A stretch of 64,000 bases of DNA, taken from positions 337,351-401,350 of the forward strand of contig CAYXMM010000001.1 of assembly GCA_964465945.1 (NCBI GenBank), given 5' to 3'. This DNA comes from JAJRPT01 sp964465945 (GTDB lineage Bacteria > Bacteroidota > Ignavibacteria > Kapaibacteriales > UBA2268). Shown piece after piece: positions 1 to 9,712 of the stretch. Position numbers and translations under genes: made by a program. The notes under the pieces are model-generated. The model was not told the origin of the DNA. It made no database searches and saw nothing but the letters and a program-made list of their open reading frames with translations. Each line of letters opens with the position of its first letter. The first letter of the stretch is position 1.

Positions 1-25
1 AAATGTTCGCTCTTGTAGATACCAT
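1..25 (-). CDS. Possible 5' end of a gene cut by the window edge
   Basis: On the minus strand an ATG at 25 follows an AGAGG-type ribosome binding site, and the frame stays open to the window edge (MVSTRANI...). It starts 25 bases after the stop of the CheB-like gene, so it could be the next gene of that operon. Only eight codons are visible, so no function can be given. Confidence 0.35.
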
Positions 26-50
26 AGGAAATATCCTCTCACAAGATTAA

Positions 51-1055
51 CTACACCATAATCTTAACAAGCTCATCTATTTGACTCGGAATTTGATGAA
101 TTGTAAGTACATAATCAACCTCTCCTTCATCAATAACGCTTTGTGACATCGAAGGTGCAACAGCGCTTTTTGGGTCTTGAACAATAACCTTTCCACCAAT
201 TTTCTTAACTACCAAACTTCCACTTAGTCCATCTCTACCAAGTCCTGTTAAAATAATTGCAATAGACTTTTCATTAAATGAATTTGCAATTGAGCGAAAT
301 AGAGGGTCAGCAGATGGACGAACAAAATTCTCTTTCGGACCATCATCAAGAGTTAATGTTAAGTCACTATTCACCAGTAAATGCTTATCACCAGGACATA
401 CATACACATTACCAGCATCAATTTTCATATTATTAGAAGCTAAATTAACATTCAATTCAGTTACTTCTTTCAATCGATTTGTGAAAGTCTCTATCATCCA
501 AGTTGGTCCATGCTGAACTACAAAATAAGCAACATTATCAGATTTCTTAATGTTTTTAATTAATTCAACTAACGTAGGAGGACCACCCGTTGATGTCGCG
601 ATTCCAACCGCCACAAAACTCGGTAACTTTTTCTGTTTAACTAACTTAAACTCTTCCTTAGTTTTATTATTTTCAAAGTTAAAAATTTTATGAATTCCAA
701 GCTCAATTTTCTCAATAAGAATATTAAAATCAATCGGCTTAGCAATAAAATCATCTGCACCAGAATTTAAAGAATGCAACCTTGCTCCATCACTTGTAAG
801 CGCAGTTATCATAATAATATAAGGAGCAGGGCTAATATTTTCTCGTACCCTTCTAATTAACTCAATCCCGTCTAATCTCGGCATCATCCAATCAGTTAGT
901 ACAATGTCAAATCTATTTAATTCAAGTTCTTTTAATGCCTCATCGCCATTAAATGCCGTTTTAACTTCATATTCTTTCTTCAACAAAAGTCGCTTCAGAA
1001 ATATCATACTTGTTATTTCATCTTCAACCAACAATATTTTAAGCTTTCTTTCCAA
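51..1055 (-). CDS. Response regulator with CheB-type methylesterase domain
   Basis: This 334-aa protein joins an N-terminal receiver domain (about residues 5-125) to a C-terminal CheB methylesterase/glutamine deamidase domain (about 145-330). The receiver shows the acidic VEDE pocket, the LTDWMMP phospho-acceptor Asp and a conserved Lys in AKPID. The catalytic domain keeps the triad: Ser in STGG, His in VQHGP and Asp in LTGLGRDG. In the family, phosphorylation relieves inhibition and the enzyme demethylates chemoreceptor glutamates. No cheA, cheR or receptor gene is visible here, so the substrate may be a receptor elsewhere or a non-chemotaxis partner. The start is TTG; the next ATG would cut into the receiver. 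It is divergent from recX. Confidence 0.85.
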   Translation of the reverse strand: MERKLKILLVEDEITSMIFLKRLLLKKEYEVKTAFNGDEALKELELNRFDIVLTDWMMPRLDGIELIRRVRENISPAPYIIMITALTSDGARLHSLNSGADDFIAKPIDFNILIEKIELGIHKIFNFENNKTKEEFKLVKQKKLPSFVAVGIATSTGGPPTLVELIKNIKKSDNVAYFVVQHGPTWMIETFTNRLKEVTELNVNLASNNMKIDAGNVYVCPGDKHLLVNSDLTLTLDDGPKENFVRPSADPLFRSIANSFNEKSIAIILTGLGRDGLSGSLVVKKIGGKVIVQDPKSAVAPSMSQSVIDEGEVDYVLTIHQIPSQIDELVKIMV

Positions 1056-1131
1056 ATTTTATAAAATATTCAAAACTTTTACTTAATTTTTACAACTAAA
1101 TTAACAAAATATTAATAATTTAAAAATAAAC

Positions 1132-1767
1132 TTGGTAAAATTTAAAAAAATAAAACTCTTTACAAAAGCAAATATTTGCTATTGTGATGTAATAATTGAC
1201 AATAAACAAATTGAGATAATATTACACTTTGATATTATTCTAAAATATCAATTAAAAGATAAAATTGAAGTAACTATTGATACTTATAATAATATTCTTT
1301 ATGACAATAATCTGTTAAAAGCTAAAAACTTATCCTATACCTTTGCAACATATAAAATGAGAACAGAACTTGAAATACGAGACAGACTAAAGCGAGAAAA
1401 TTATCGCAGCGATATTATCGACTTAGCAATTAAATTTTTATATGAATTTAATTTAATCAATGATGAAAAATATACTAAACTTTTTGTAGAAGAGAAATCA
1501 GTAAGCAAAGTATGGGGTAAAATAAGAATAAAAAATGAACTTTCAAGAAAAGGTGTAGATTCAAATCTAATCGATAACACCCTGCTACTTCACTTTCCAA
1601 AAACTCAATCAAACGAAAAAGCTATTAAAGCCGCTGAAAAAAAATATAATATTTTATTAAAAAAACATAGCACCAAAAAGTCTCAACAATTATTATTTTC
1701 TTTCTTACAAAGAAAGGGGTTTTATTTTGATGAAATTAAAGAGATAATTAATAAAATAACTAATTAA
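1132..1767 (+). CDS. recX: RecX family regulatory protein
   Basis: This 211-aa protein has the three-helix tandem repeat pattern of RecX: an LEIRDRLKRENY segment, then LYEFNLINDEKYTKLFVEEK, then a KIRIKNELSRKGV segment. RecX binds RecA filaments and modulates recombination and SOS activity. The first about 70 residues are a poorly conserved leader, as in many Bacteroidota RecX proteins. The start is TTG with no clear Shine-Dalgarno; the first in-frame ATG lies about 75 codons later and would remove conserved sequence. recA is not in the window. The Lys/Asn/Ile-rich composition matches neighbouring genes, so there is no sign of transfer. Confidence 0.8.
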   Translation: MVKFKKIKLFTKANICYCDVIIDNKQIEIILHFDIILKYQLKDKIEVTIDTYNNILYDNNLLKAKNLSYTFATYKMRTELEIRDRLKRENYRSDIIDLAIKFLYEFNLINDEKYTKLFVEEKSVSKVWGKIRIKNELSRKGVDSNLIDNTLLLHFPKTQSNEKAIKAAEKKYNILLKKHSTKKSQQLLFSFLQRKGFYFDEIKEIINKITN

Positions 1768-1825
1768 TTTTATTATAATTAAAATTATTCATAAATTGCA
1801 ATAGATAAAATTACGAGGACATTAT

Positions 1826-4564
1826 ATGTTATTATTTTTCGTTTTATTTTCTATTTATAATTGCTTCTCCCAGGAGAACTTTTCTGAAATTGATTTATAT
1901 GGGAATAATGGCGAAGGCGTTGAGTTTGTGTTTTCATCACCAATGCCCTTCACAAATTCAACTGTGACCAGCCAACTAACCCTATTCTCAAAATATGATA
2001 CTAAAGTAATAATTGAAAGTAATAATTTTAATAAAACTATAAATCTTTCATCTAATAAAGTTTCAATTATTAATATTAATAGTTTTGCAATAGCAAAACA
2101 ATTTAATCAAACTCAAATGTTAGCTCAAAAAAGCGAAGTAATTAAAAACGCCGGAGTAAGATTAACTGCCGAAAAGCCATTCAAAGCTATGCTTTTAGTT
2201 TATTCCGAAAATAACTCAGAAGCTACATATCTTCTACCATATTCATTTTGTGATACAAGCTATGTCTTGCAATCTTTCTCGGGTTTAAATTACAACAGTA
2301 ACATCCTTTCCCCTATAAGCACTATTACAAGCTTTGCAGATAGCACAGAAGTTGAAGTAAAAATGGGTGGAGTTAACACATCTCGTTTATTTTTCGATAA
2401 TGACACATTAAATTTCGGTGAAAAGAAAAAATTTATTCTTAATAGACATGATATTCTTATTTTACAAAACTTTAGAGACAATGATTTTGAACTCGCTGGA
2501 ACTCAAATAACTTCAAACAAAAAAATATCAATATTAAATGGAAATTACTGCTCCAACGTTCCAAACAACACTCCACCTTGCAATTTTATGCTTGAAGTAG
2601 GGTTGCCAACAAAATATTATGGAAAAAAATTCTATATCCCTTCATTCAAAGATAGATTTTATAGCGGGTTAATTAGAGTATTCACTATCGACAATACGAC
2701 AAAAATATACGAAGATGGAAAGCAAATTCTATCACTTACTAATTCAACACCTGGTTTAAAAAATAGAAGTTGGGCTGACTATAGAATAAATAATAAAAGT
2801 TCTGATAAAAAGTATTCTGTTATAACTTCCGACCAACCGATTTCCGTTTTATATATTTCCCCATCATCAAATGACGATAACAGTCAATATAAATCTGGAA
2901 TGTTTAATATCCTTCCTGCTGAACTAATGTCAAAAGAATCAATTAATCCAGAATCATTATTTAATAAATTTGATAGTGTAAAAATTAACAATTCAATGAT
3001 AGTTCCTTTAAAAAATGGTATTATTTCCAATGAAATTTTAATTAACAATAATGAATGGAAAGAATTTAAAAAACTAAATTTAAACTATACACTATACGAT
3101 ACCGACTACTCTATAATTGATAAAATTGAAACCAATTATACTTCTATATGGTCGCAAGAACCACATCAATTATACACAATCGGACATATAAGTGATAATA
3201 ATAAAAAATATAATTTTACAATTACTGAATATGGAAATTTACGTAATCAACGTCTTTTCGATGTTAAAACACCTTGGATGACCTTCGTAAGAAGAAGCAT
3301 TATTGATAGTAAAAGCGGAGAAGTAGAACTAAATTTCACTCTAAATGATGAAAGATCTGATTTATATAGATACTTAATTTTTGAAAACGAAATTGCTGTT
3401 TTAGATAGCTTTTTAATCAGCAGCAACACAAGAAAAATTGAATTAAGTCATACTTTTACTGCCAAAGATAATCAAAATTATAAATGTCTTGCAATAGACA
3501 ACTCTAACAATTTCCAATGGTTCGACTTAGGAATTTTATATAAAAAAGAAGTTGAATTAGATACAATAAGTATTGGGCGAGATTATATTATTTTCGACCT
3601 AATTCAAGTTGGCGATTCATCTCAACTAACAATACCTTTAACCCTAATTAGTCAAAATCCCACTCAAATAACATCAATCGAAATTGAAGATGGAAATAAT
3701 ATTTTTAATATATCAAACACACTCACATTACCATTAAATTTAGAAAAAAATAAAGATATTAACTTAACAATTAATTACACACCAACCACAGAATATACTA
3801 AATCAGAATATCAAGACAAATATGGTTTCGGAGATTATGCAAATCTTAATATTTCCACCACAAACGGAACCTTCACATATATAATTTATGGGAAAGCAGG
3901 AATAGCAAGGATGTATTGGCGGTATGATAATAATAGTTTTATAGATACTCTCAGTCAAGGAAGCGAACACCAAATTAAAGACAATAGATTTTTTATTCAA
4001 AATTATAATCTTTCAACAAAAGAAAATGGCACTTATGACTTAATAATTGATAAAATAAATTTAGATAGTATATACAATGTAAATTTCGATAAAGTTCACT
4101 TTAAAAACATTCAATTTTCAAACCGATTAGCGATAAATGAAGATGGAACTTTTGTTAACCCACTAATAATCAAACCAGGTGAAAAGCTATTCTTGAATGA
4201 CGAAATTAAATTCGTTGGTGATGAACCAGGTAGCTTTAGTTTTTACTTACCATTCTATACAAATGCAATAAATGGAAAAGAATTTGGAATAATTTATTTT
4301 GAATTCGTTGTTTTTGAAAAATCAACATCAATAAGAAACGTTGGCGAAATAAAATTTACTTTACAAAATGGATTTCTTACTTTTTCACCAAAAAATGAAA
4401 AAGTCAAAACCATAACTATTTTTGATTTGAATGGAAAAGAAATACATCAATCAAATAATATTAATCTAAAACCAATAGACCTTACAAGTTACAGAAATCA
4501 AATTCTTATTTACAGAATTATAACTCAAAACAATGTATTTCAAGGAAAAATATTGGTAAATTAA
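1826..4564 (+). CDS. Secreted IgGFc-binding-like surface protein with T9SS-type tail
   Basis: This 912-aa protein begins with a signal peptide (about residues 1-16, ending NCFSQ) after an ACGAGGA ribosome binding site. Residues about 60-380 resemble the N-terminal domain of IgGFc-binding-type proteins, with patterns such as SPISTITSFADSTEVEV. The middle (about 480-810) is beta-rich with short immunoglobulin-like stretches. The last about 75 residues look like a T9SS sorting domain: a TITIFDLNGKEI core, a short linker and an IYRIITQNN strand. The usual YPNP motif is degenerate (FSPKN). It is therefore probably exported and anchored at the surface. The ligand is unknown, and IgG binding should not be assumed from the family name. 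Confidence 0.7.
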   Translation: MLLFFVLFSIYNCFSQENFSEIDLYGNNGEGVEFVFSSPMPFTNSTVTSQLTLFSKYDTKVIIESNNFNKTINLSSNKVSIININSFAIAKQFNQTQMLAQKSEVIKNAGVRLTAEKPFKAMLLVYSENNSEATYLLPYSFCDTSYVLQSFSGLNYNSNILSPISTITSFADSTEVEVKMGGVNTSRLFFDNDTLNFGEKKKFILNRHDILILQNFRDNDFELAGTQITSNKKISILNGNYCSNVPNNTPPCNFMLEVGLPTKYYGKKFYIPSFKDRFYSGLIRVFTIDNTTKIYEDGKQILSLTNSTPGLKNRSWADYRINNKSSDKKYSVITSDQPISVLYISPSSNDDNSQYKSGMFNILPAELMSKESINPESLFNKFDSVKINNSMIVPLKNGIISNEILINNNEWKEFKKLNLNYTLYDTDYSIIDKIETNYTSIWSQEPHQLYTIGHISDNNKKYNFTITEYGNLRNQRLFDVKTPWMTFVRRSIIDSKSGEVELNFTLNDERSDLYRYLIFENEIAVLDSFLISSNTRKIELSHTFTAKDNQNYKCLAIDNSNNFQWFDLGILYKKEVELDTISIGRDYIIFDLIQVGDSSQLTIPLTLISQNPTQITSIEIEDGNNIFNISNTLTLPLNLEKNKDINLTINYTPTTEYTKSEYQDKYGFGDYANLNISTTNGTFTYIIYGKAGIARMYWRYDNNSFIDTLSQGSEHQIKDNRFFIQNYNLSTKENGTYDLIIDKINLDSIYNVNFDKVHFKNIQFSNRLAINEDGTFVNPLIIKPGEKLFLNDEIKFVGDEPGSFSFYLPFYTNAINGKEFGIIYFEFVVFEKSTSIRNVGEIKFTLQNGFLTFSPKNEKVKTITIFDLNGKEIHQSNNINLKPIDLTSYRNQILIYRIITQNNVFQGKILVN

Positions 4565-4642
4565 AACATTATAACAATCAACTCGTATAAAAAGTAAAGT
4601 TTTTCGTAATTTGCGATTTATTTTAAACAAAATAGGGAATTT

Positions 4643-5158
4643 ATGAAGTCTATATTAATTATGGCTTTCTTTTTACTTGGCTTTTCTGCCACTCAAGCAC
4701 AAGTAAAACTTGGAATTGTAAATTTAGATGAGATTGGCAAAAATATGACAGAAGCTAAAGATGCTGAAAAAGTCCTTGCTGAAAGATCCCAAAGAGTGCA
4801 AGATACCCTTCAACAAATGCAAGCAAAACTAGAAGATGAATTTGCTGCTTATCAAAAACAAAAAGCAATGATGCCTGTCGATCAACAACAAAAAAAAGAA
4901 CAAGATTTACAAGCTCAACAAGTTGCTTTACAACAATATTATCAAGATAAATTAGGGCAACAAGGAGAACTAGTAAAACTTAGAATGGAATTATTAGCTC
5001 CAATTAGAGAGAAAATCGAAGTTGCCATTGATAAAGTTGCTAAGACTGAAAAAATTTCATTAGTTTTAGACAAAGCAAATCCAGCTCTTCTATATTCAGA
5101 AGACTCAATGGATATTACTTTTAAAGTACTCGACCAATTAAAACGTGGTGGAAAATAA
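4643..5158 (+). CDS. OmpH/Skp family periplasmic chaperone (first copy)
   Basis: This 171-aa protein has a signal peptide ending at TQAQ, a short beta strand (VKLGIVNLDEI), a long Gln/Lys-rich coiled coil (about residues 40-115) and a C-terminal strand with a VLDKANPALLYS motif. That is the Skp/OmpH fold, a trimeric chaperone that holds unfolded outer-membrane proteins in the periplasm. A TAGGGA ribosome binding site precedes the ATG. It is the first gene of an ompH-ompH-lpxD run, the usual order beside bamA and the lipid A genes, although bamA is not in this window. Confidence 0.88.
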   Translation: MKSILIMAFFLLGFSATQAQVKLGIVNLDEIGKNMTEAKDAEKVLAERSQRVQDTLQQMQAKLEDEFAAYQKQKAMMPVDQQQKKEQDLQAQQVALQQYYQDKLGQQGELVKLRMELLAPIREKIEVAIDKVAKTEKISLVLDKANPALLYSEDSMDITFKVLDQLKRGGK

Positions 5159-5165
5159 TTAAACT

Positions 5166-5921
5166 ATGAAATCAATTTTAATCATATTCCTTTTATCTAT
5201 TTCATTTGCCTATTCGCAAAGAGTTGCCTTTATGTCAACTAAAATAATTCGGTTGAGATTCCCAGAAGCTAAAAGAGCCGAGCAGAGAATCCAATCAAGC
5301 GTAGAACAATGGAATAGAGAATTAGAAAATTACCAAATTAAAATTGATAACTACGAACTTGAAATTAAACAAAATAAGCTAATTTGGACTGAACAAGAAC
5401 TAAAAGACAAAAACGCACAACTCTCTATGGTTCAAAGAGAAAAAAGTGCTTTTGCAAAAAAGAACTTAGAATCTGGTGGCGAGTATGATAAACTTGTTGC
5501 TTCGGTTTGGGGTCCAATTGAGGATAAAATTTTCGCTGCCACCGCAGAAGTAGCCGCCGAGCAAGGTTTTGACTTTATTTTCGACAAAGATCAACAACCA
5601 ATCCCTTACGTCAATTATAAATATGATATGACTCTTAAAATATTGGAAAAACTTGGCTTTGATGTTTCTGATTTACAAAAAGAATTAAACAAAAAAATTG
5701 AAGCTGACCCACGAAATCAACAGAAAATATCTAAAACTCCCGATTCTCAAAGAGGTAGAGAAAGTGGAGAAACTCGGTCTAGAAGCAGAAGAGACACAAG
5801 AGAATCACAAGACTTAGCACCAATCCCTACTGATTTAAAACCAGAAGGAATGGTTCCAGGACAAGTCCCACCTCTTCCCCAAGACACTATTCCTCCAGTT
5901 CCAGAAGGAGTAAAGAAGTAA
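5166..5921 (+). CDS. OmpH/Skp family chaperone with basic/proline-rich tail (second copy)
   Basis: This 251-aa paralogue starts 8 bases after the previous stop. It has a signal peptide ending AYSQ, a coiled coil (about 35-105) and the FDFIFDKDQQPIPYVN C-terminal strand typical of OmpH. Unlike the first copy it carries about 80 extra residues: an Arg/Ser-rich stretch near 200-215, then a Pro-rich end. That low-complexity tail is longer than usual for Skp and may reach peptidoglycan or a partner protein; this is inference. It is followed 5 bases later by lpxD, so the three genes are probably co-transcribed. Confidence 0.85.
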   Translation: MKSILIIFLLSISFAYSQRVAFMSTKIIRLRFPEAKRAEQRIQSSVEQWNRELENYQIKIDNYELEIKQNKLIWTEQELKDKNAQLSMVQREKSAFAKKNLESGGEYDKLVASVWGPIEDKIFAATAEVAAEQGFDFIFDKDQQPIPYVNYKYDMTLKILEKLGFDVSDLQKELNKKIEADPRNQQKISKTPDSQRGRESGETRSRSRRDTRESQDLAPIPTDLKPEGMVPGQVPPLPQDTIPPVPEGVKK

Positions 5922-5925
5922 GATT

Positions 5926-6918
5926 ATGAATTTTAGTTTATCATCAGAACAAATAGCAAATATTACAAAAGGCGAACTTATTGGTTCGCCTAATTTATAC
6001 TTTTCAAGTCTCCAACGCATCGAATACGCAACTTTAAATGATATTTCATTTTGCTTAAACAAAGACTTCTTAGAAATTGCAAAGCAAACTAAACCAGGGC
6101 TTTTGATTCTTTTTAAAGGAGCAGAATATCAAGTTCAAAAGAATCAAGCAGCAATTTTTCATGATAAGCCATATCACGCATTCGCACAATTACTAATTTA
6201 TATCAATAATAATTTTAACAAAATAAAAAGCGGAATTAGAAAAGGCACATCAATTTCAACGAATGCAATTATTGGATCTAACCCCACAATTTTAGAAAAC
6301 GTTGTAATTGAAGCAAATGTTAAAATTGGAAAGAACTGCCTAATTCACCCAAATGTAGTGATAAAACAAGATACAATCATAGGTGATAATGTCATCATTC
6401 ACCCAGGTGCTGTTATTGGCTCAGACGGATTCGGCTACTTAGATAACCCCGACGGTTCATACACCAAAATCCCACAATTAGGTAATGTCATAATCGGTAA
6501 TAACGTAGAGATAGGAGCAAACGTCTGCATCGATAGAGCATTAATCGGTAGCACAATTATTGCCGATGGTGTGAAAATTGACAACTTAACCCAAATAGCT
6601 CATAATGTTGAAATCGGAGAAAATAGCGCCTTTGCATCGCAAGTCGGCATATCAGGAAGCACTAAAATTGGCAAAAGAGTTAGAATGGGCGGACAAGTCG
6701 GCTCATCAGGACACATCGAAATTGCTGATGACGTTACAATCCTCGCCCAGTCTGGAGTAGCAAGTTCAGTCACTAAAAAAGGCATTTACTTTGGAAGTCC
6801 AATTAAACCACGATTAGATGCTTTCAAAATCGAAGCCGTAATTAAAAACCTACCAAACCTTCAAAGAGAAGTTTTCGACATAAAACGAAAATTAGAAAAG
6901 GAACAGAATAAATTATAA
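5926..6918 (+). CDS. lpxD: UDP-3-O-(3-hydroxyacyl)glucosamine N-acyltransferase
   Basis: This 330-aa cytosolic enzyme transfers a 3-hydroxyacyl chain from acyl carrier protein to the 2-amino group of UDP-3-O-acyl-glucosamine, the third step of lipid A synthesis. An N-terminal uridine-binding domain (about 1-100) is followed by hexapeptide repeats forming a left-handed beta helix (about 110-290), with the family motif GSDGFGYL and the catalytic-His region TQIAHNVEIG. A C-terminal helix ends the protein. Length fits the family. It is the last gene of the ompH-ompH-lpxD run and is followed by a strong hairpin terminator. Confidence 0.95.
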   Translation: MNFSLSSEQIANITKGELIGSPNLYFSSLQRIEYATLNDISFCLNKDFLEIAKQTKPGLLILFKGAEYQVQKNQAAIFHDKPYHAFAQLLIYINNNFNKIKSGIRKGTSISTNAIIGSNPTILENVVIEANVKIGKNCLIHPNVVIKQDTIIGDNVIIHPGAVIGSDGFGYLDNPDGSYTKIPQLGNVIIGNNVEIGANVCIDRALIGSTIIADGVKIDNLTQIAHNVEIGENSAFASQVGISGSTKIGKRVRMGGQVGSSGHIEIADDVTILAQSGVASSVTKKGIYFGSPIKPRLDAFKIEAVIKNLPNLQREVFDIKRKLEKEQNKL

Positions 6919-6940
6919 GTCAATTATAAAATATAAAAAC

Positions 6941-6967
6941 AAAAACCGACTTAAAGTCGGTTTTTAT
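6941..6967. terminator. Bidirectional rho-independent terminator between lpxD and dapA
   Basis: A perfect hairpin, aaaaaCCGAC-ttaaa-GTCGGttttt, lies between two convergent genes. It has an A run on one side and a T run on the other, so it can stop transcription from both directions. Confidence 0.85.
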
Positions 6968-6968
6968 T

Positions 6969-7859
6969 TTATATTAATTTTAATCTTCTAACTGCTTTTT
7001 CGAGTTTTTTTCTGTTGTCTGGGTGCATAGGATACATTGGTGAGCGATAGTTTTCTTCAAGTTTACCCATCATCGCAAGCACAGCTTTAACAGGAATCGG
7101 ATTTGACTCTATAAAGTTCATCTGCATCATTTCAAACATTTTATAGTGCATTCTTGCTGCTGTTCTAATGTTTCCTTTTAAAGCATGACTTACTGTTTCT
7201 GAGAACATTTTTGGTGCATAGTTTGGAGTAACCCCAATAACACCATCTGCTCCCATTGCAATTAAAGGAACAGTCAATGAGTCTTCTCCTGAAAGAACAT
7301 AAAAATTATCAGGTTTCTTTCTAATAATTTCCATTACTTGTTCCATATTCCCAGATGCTTCTTTTGTTGCAACTATGTTTTTACAATCTTTCGCTAACTT
7401 TAGTTGAATCTCAGCTTGAATGTTCACACCAGAACGACTTGGTACATTATATAATATTTGAGGAATATCCACTTGCTCTGCAATCGCTTTATAGTGATAG
7501 TATAAGCCCTCTTGTGTTGGCTTATTATAATAAGGACAAACTAATAATAAAGCATCGACTCCTGCTTCTTTCGCTAATAATGATAAAGTAATTGATTCTG
7601 CAGTATCATTAGAACCAGTTCCAGCAATAATCTTCGTTCTACCTTTTCCATGCTCAACAGCAGTTATTATTAATGCAATTTTTTCTTTAGCTGACATCGT
7701 TGCACTTTCACCTGTCGAACCACACACAACTATACCGTCAATACCATTTTCGATTTGAAAATCAATTAACGACTTAAATTTATCAAAATCGATTGATAAA
7801 TCTTTTTTAAATGGGGTTACTATCGCAGTATATGTTCCTCTTAAGTCTATTTCTGGCAT
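6969..7859 (-). CDS. dapA: 4-hydroxy-tetrahydrodipicolinate synthase
   Basis: This 296-aa TIM-barrel aldolase condenses pyruvate with aspartate semialdehyde, the first committed step of the lysine/diaminopimelate pathway. It carries the signature GIDGIVVCGSTGESATMS, the pyruvate-binding TGE segment, the YNVPSRSG motif with catalytic Tyr, and the Schiff-base Lys in VATKEASGN. Length is standard. It appears to be a single-gene unit: it ends at the lpxD/dapA terminator, and its start lies about 97 bases from the end of the next minus-strand gene. Confidence 0.95.
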   Translation of the reverse strand: MPEIDLRGTYTAIVTPFKKDLSIDFDKFKSLIDFQIENGIDGIVVCGSTGESATMSAKEKIALIITAVEHGKGRTKIIAGTGSNDTAESITLSLLAKEAGVDALLLVCPYYNKPTQEGLYYHYKAIAEQVDIPQILYNVPSRSGVNIQAEIQLKLAKDCKNIVATKEASGNMEQVMEIIRKKPDNFYVLSGEDSLTVPLIAMGADGVIGVTPNYAPKMFSETVSHALKGNIRTAARMHYKMFEMMQMNFIESNPIPVKAVLAMMGKLEENYRSPMYPMHPDNRKKLEKAVRRLKLI

Positions 7860-7956
7860 TATCTACCTATAATAAAATTTTGTAACTTAATAAATTCCAA
7901 GGGCAAAATAAGAAAATTATTTTTAATAAAAAAATTATAAGTAAAAATACTTGATT

Positions 7957-8265
7957 TTACTTCAAATTAATTAGTGAATCCCTTTTTAAAAGTAAACTCT
8001 CTCTTAGCTTTTCCAAACGAGGCACGAAGTCCTTGCTTTCTTTCGACATATCAATCATCAAGTTCTTAAAATCATCTTGACTTAGCTCTCTTGATTTTAA
8101 TATTGAATCAATTTTAAACTGAGCTTTTATTGAATCTACTTCGGTAATTCTAACTTTTAGAATATCCTCGTAAACCTCAAAAAACTCATCATATTTCTTA
8201 TCATTACTTCCACAAGAAAATATTAAAAATAAAAGAGCTATGATTGAAAATAATTTAGAAAGCAT
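7957..8265 (-). CDS. Small lipoprotein of unknown function
   Basis: From the ATG at 8265 this is about 102 residues: a hydrophobic signal and a lipobox (LIFSC) near residue 18, then a charged, helix-rich mature part with regular Leu/Lys spacing (IDSILKSRELSQDDFKNLM). It is probably a periplasm-facing lipoprotein. The longer frame from 8295 would put a non-signal segment before the lipobox, so the internal start is preferred. It overlaps the end of the DUF2142-like gene by about 11 bases, so it is likely the last gene of the cdsA operon. I recognise no characterised family. Confidence 0.6.
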   Translation of the reverse strand: MLSKLFSIIALLFLIFSCGSNDKKYDEFFEVYEDILKVRITEVDSIKAQFKIDSILKSRELSQDDFKNLMIDMSKESKDFVPRLEKLRESLLLKRDSLINLK

Positions 8266-9712
8266 AAAACAACGCATCCATTTCTGACACAGCATAAGAA
8301 AGCATAAATATCACATAAATCGCTAATATTGTTGTTTGCCATTTTTCCCAAAATTCAATTTCTAATTTATCATTAAACGCTATAAACAAGAAAAATGGAA
8401 CCGCTGGAATAAAATATCTACCTTGAAATCCAAAAGTTAAATTAGCACCCACTGGAGAACCAATCCAAAAACCAATTGTTACCGCTAAAAATGTTATCAA
8501 GCCCAATGCAAAAATCCCATATTTAACCAATGAAGAAAGAACAAATTTCTTACCACTATCTAATACCGCAACAGCCATCAAAATTAGCCCATGAACTAAA
8601 AAGAACCCGTCAGGCAAATTAGAATAAGAATAACCAAAACGTCCTATTGCACCTGATAGCCATTCCTGTCTAAACCAATGCCAATTATTTATATAAACAC
8701 CAATAAAGCCAATAGGGTCAGATAAAATATCTTGATTTATCCTCATAGAACTATCGAATTTAAAATCCTTCTGAAAGAAATGAGTTTCTTTATATCCTGC
8801 TACTAAATCTGAAATAGCATAATCCCACCAAAAATAGCCCCATTCCATAAAGATTAATGTTCCTGCAGCTAATATTGCTTTAAATACCCATGGGTTTAAT
8901 TTATTGTCAAATCTTCTATTTGGAATAAATAAGAATATAAATTGAAGTAAATAGTAACCATTTTTAACTGTCCTTTGGAAATAAAGTAATATCAAAATCA
9001 AAATTAATTCTCTTATTCCGAATTTTGCTTTCTCGTCAAAAATAAAATACAAAGCAATCGCAAACATCAAAAACGTTAATGATATACTCATTACATCATA
9101 AGTAACTGAACTTGCTTGATATAGCACCATTGGTGTCAAACCATACAAGAAAAATACTGATTTCCATACAGGAGTTATCCTAATTACACAAAACATCACA
9201 ATTATATAAAAGAAAAGCATTCCAAGTCGCCCTGCATACCCAAGCTCAACGGGTGTAGTTGTATCCGAATCAGCAATCATAATTCCTATTGATGCGGGTA
9301 AATATGCAACTGGGAAAGTGCTCCATTGATAATTATGCATAAACTCTTTCTGCATTCGGTTTTGAGGTATTTTCGATAATTCCTCAACCTTTGGCTTGTT
9401 AAGCTTTGTTCCTTGAAAATATGGCACACCTTGAAACATCATTGCCACATTATAAATATTAGATGGAACAATGCTGCCTACTTTAGTAGAATCTGGGCTT
9501 AACTCAGGCACAAACCCCTCTTGAGTTATATGATATGCTTTCAAAAAGTGTCTGTCTTCATCGTTTGAATGAAAAGGAGGATTCAAATATGTGAACCATA
9601 TTCCAAATATTGTTGCAAGAATTACGAAACTAAGTTCATAAGACAAAGGAAATGTAAATAAATCACTAAAAAATGATTTCTTTGCTTGTTTTTTTGGTTT
9701 AGATTTATCCAT
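8255..9712 (-). CDS. Polytopic membrane protein, DUF2142-like
   Basis: This 485-aa integral membrane protein has about ten to twelve hydrophobic segments. The conserved loop after the first segment (NPPFHSNDEDRHFLKAYHI) matches the acidic first loop of DUF2142 and related GT-C-like polyprenyl-phosphate-sugar transferases. A QGRYFIPAVPFFL motif lies late in the protein, also typical. Such proteins may glycosylate lipids or surface proteins, but no activity is established. The ATG at 9712 is chosen because it overlaps the cdsA stop in a TAATG junction; a longer frame to 9745 has no support. Translational coupling to cdsA is likely. Confidence 0.7.
   Translation of the reverse strand: MDKSKPKKQAKKSFFSDLFTFPLSYELSFVILATIFGIWFTYLNPPFHSNDEDRHFLKAYHITQEGFVPELSPDSTKVGSIVPSNIYNVAMMFQGVPYFQGTKLNKPKVEELSKIPQNRMQKEFMHNYQWSTFPVAYLPASIGIMIADSDTTTPVELGYAGRLGMLFFYIIVMFCVIRITPVWKSVFFLYGLTPMVLYQASSVTYDVMSISLTFLMFAIALYFIFDEKAKFGIRELILILILLYFQRTVKNGYYLLQFIFLFIPNRRFDNKLNPWVFKAILAAGTLIFMEWGYFWWDYAISDLVAGYKETHFFQKDFKFDSSMRINQDILSDPIGFIGVYINNWHWFRQEWLSGAIGRFGYSYSNLPDGFFLVHGLILMAVAVLDSGKKFVLSSLVKYGIFALGLITFLAVTIGFWIGSPVGANLTFGFQGRYFIPAVPFFLFIAFNDKLEIEFWEKWQTTILAIYVIFMLSYAVSEMDALFYAF

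Noticed and set aside
904..1086. 60-codon plus-strand frame opposite the CheB-like gene
   Set aside because: It is a shadow of a well-supported gene, with no signal of its own.
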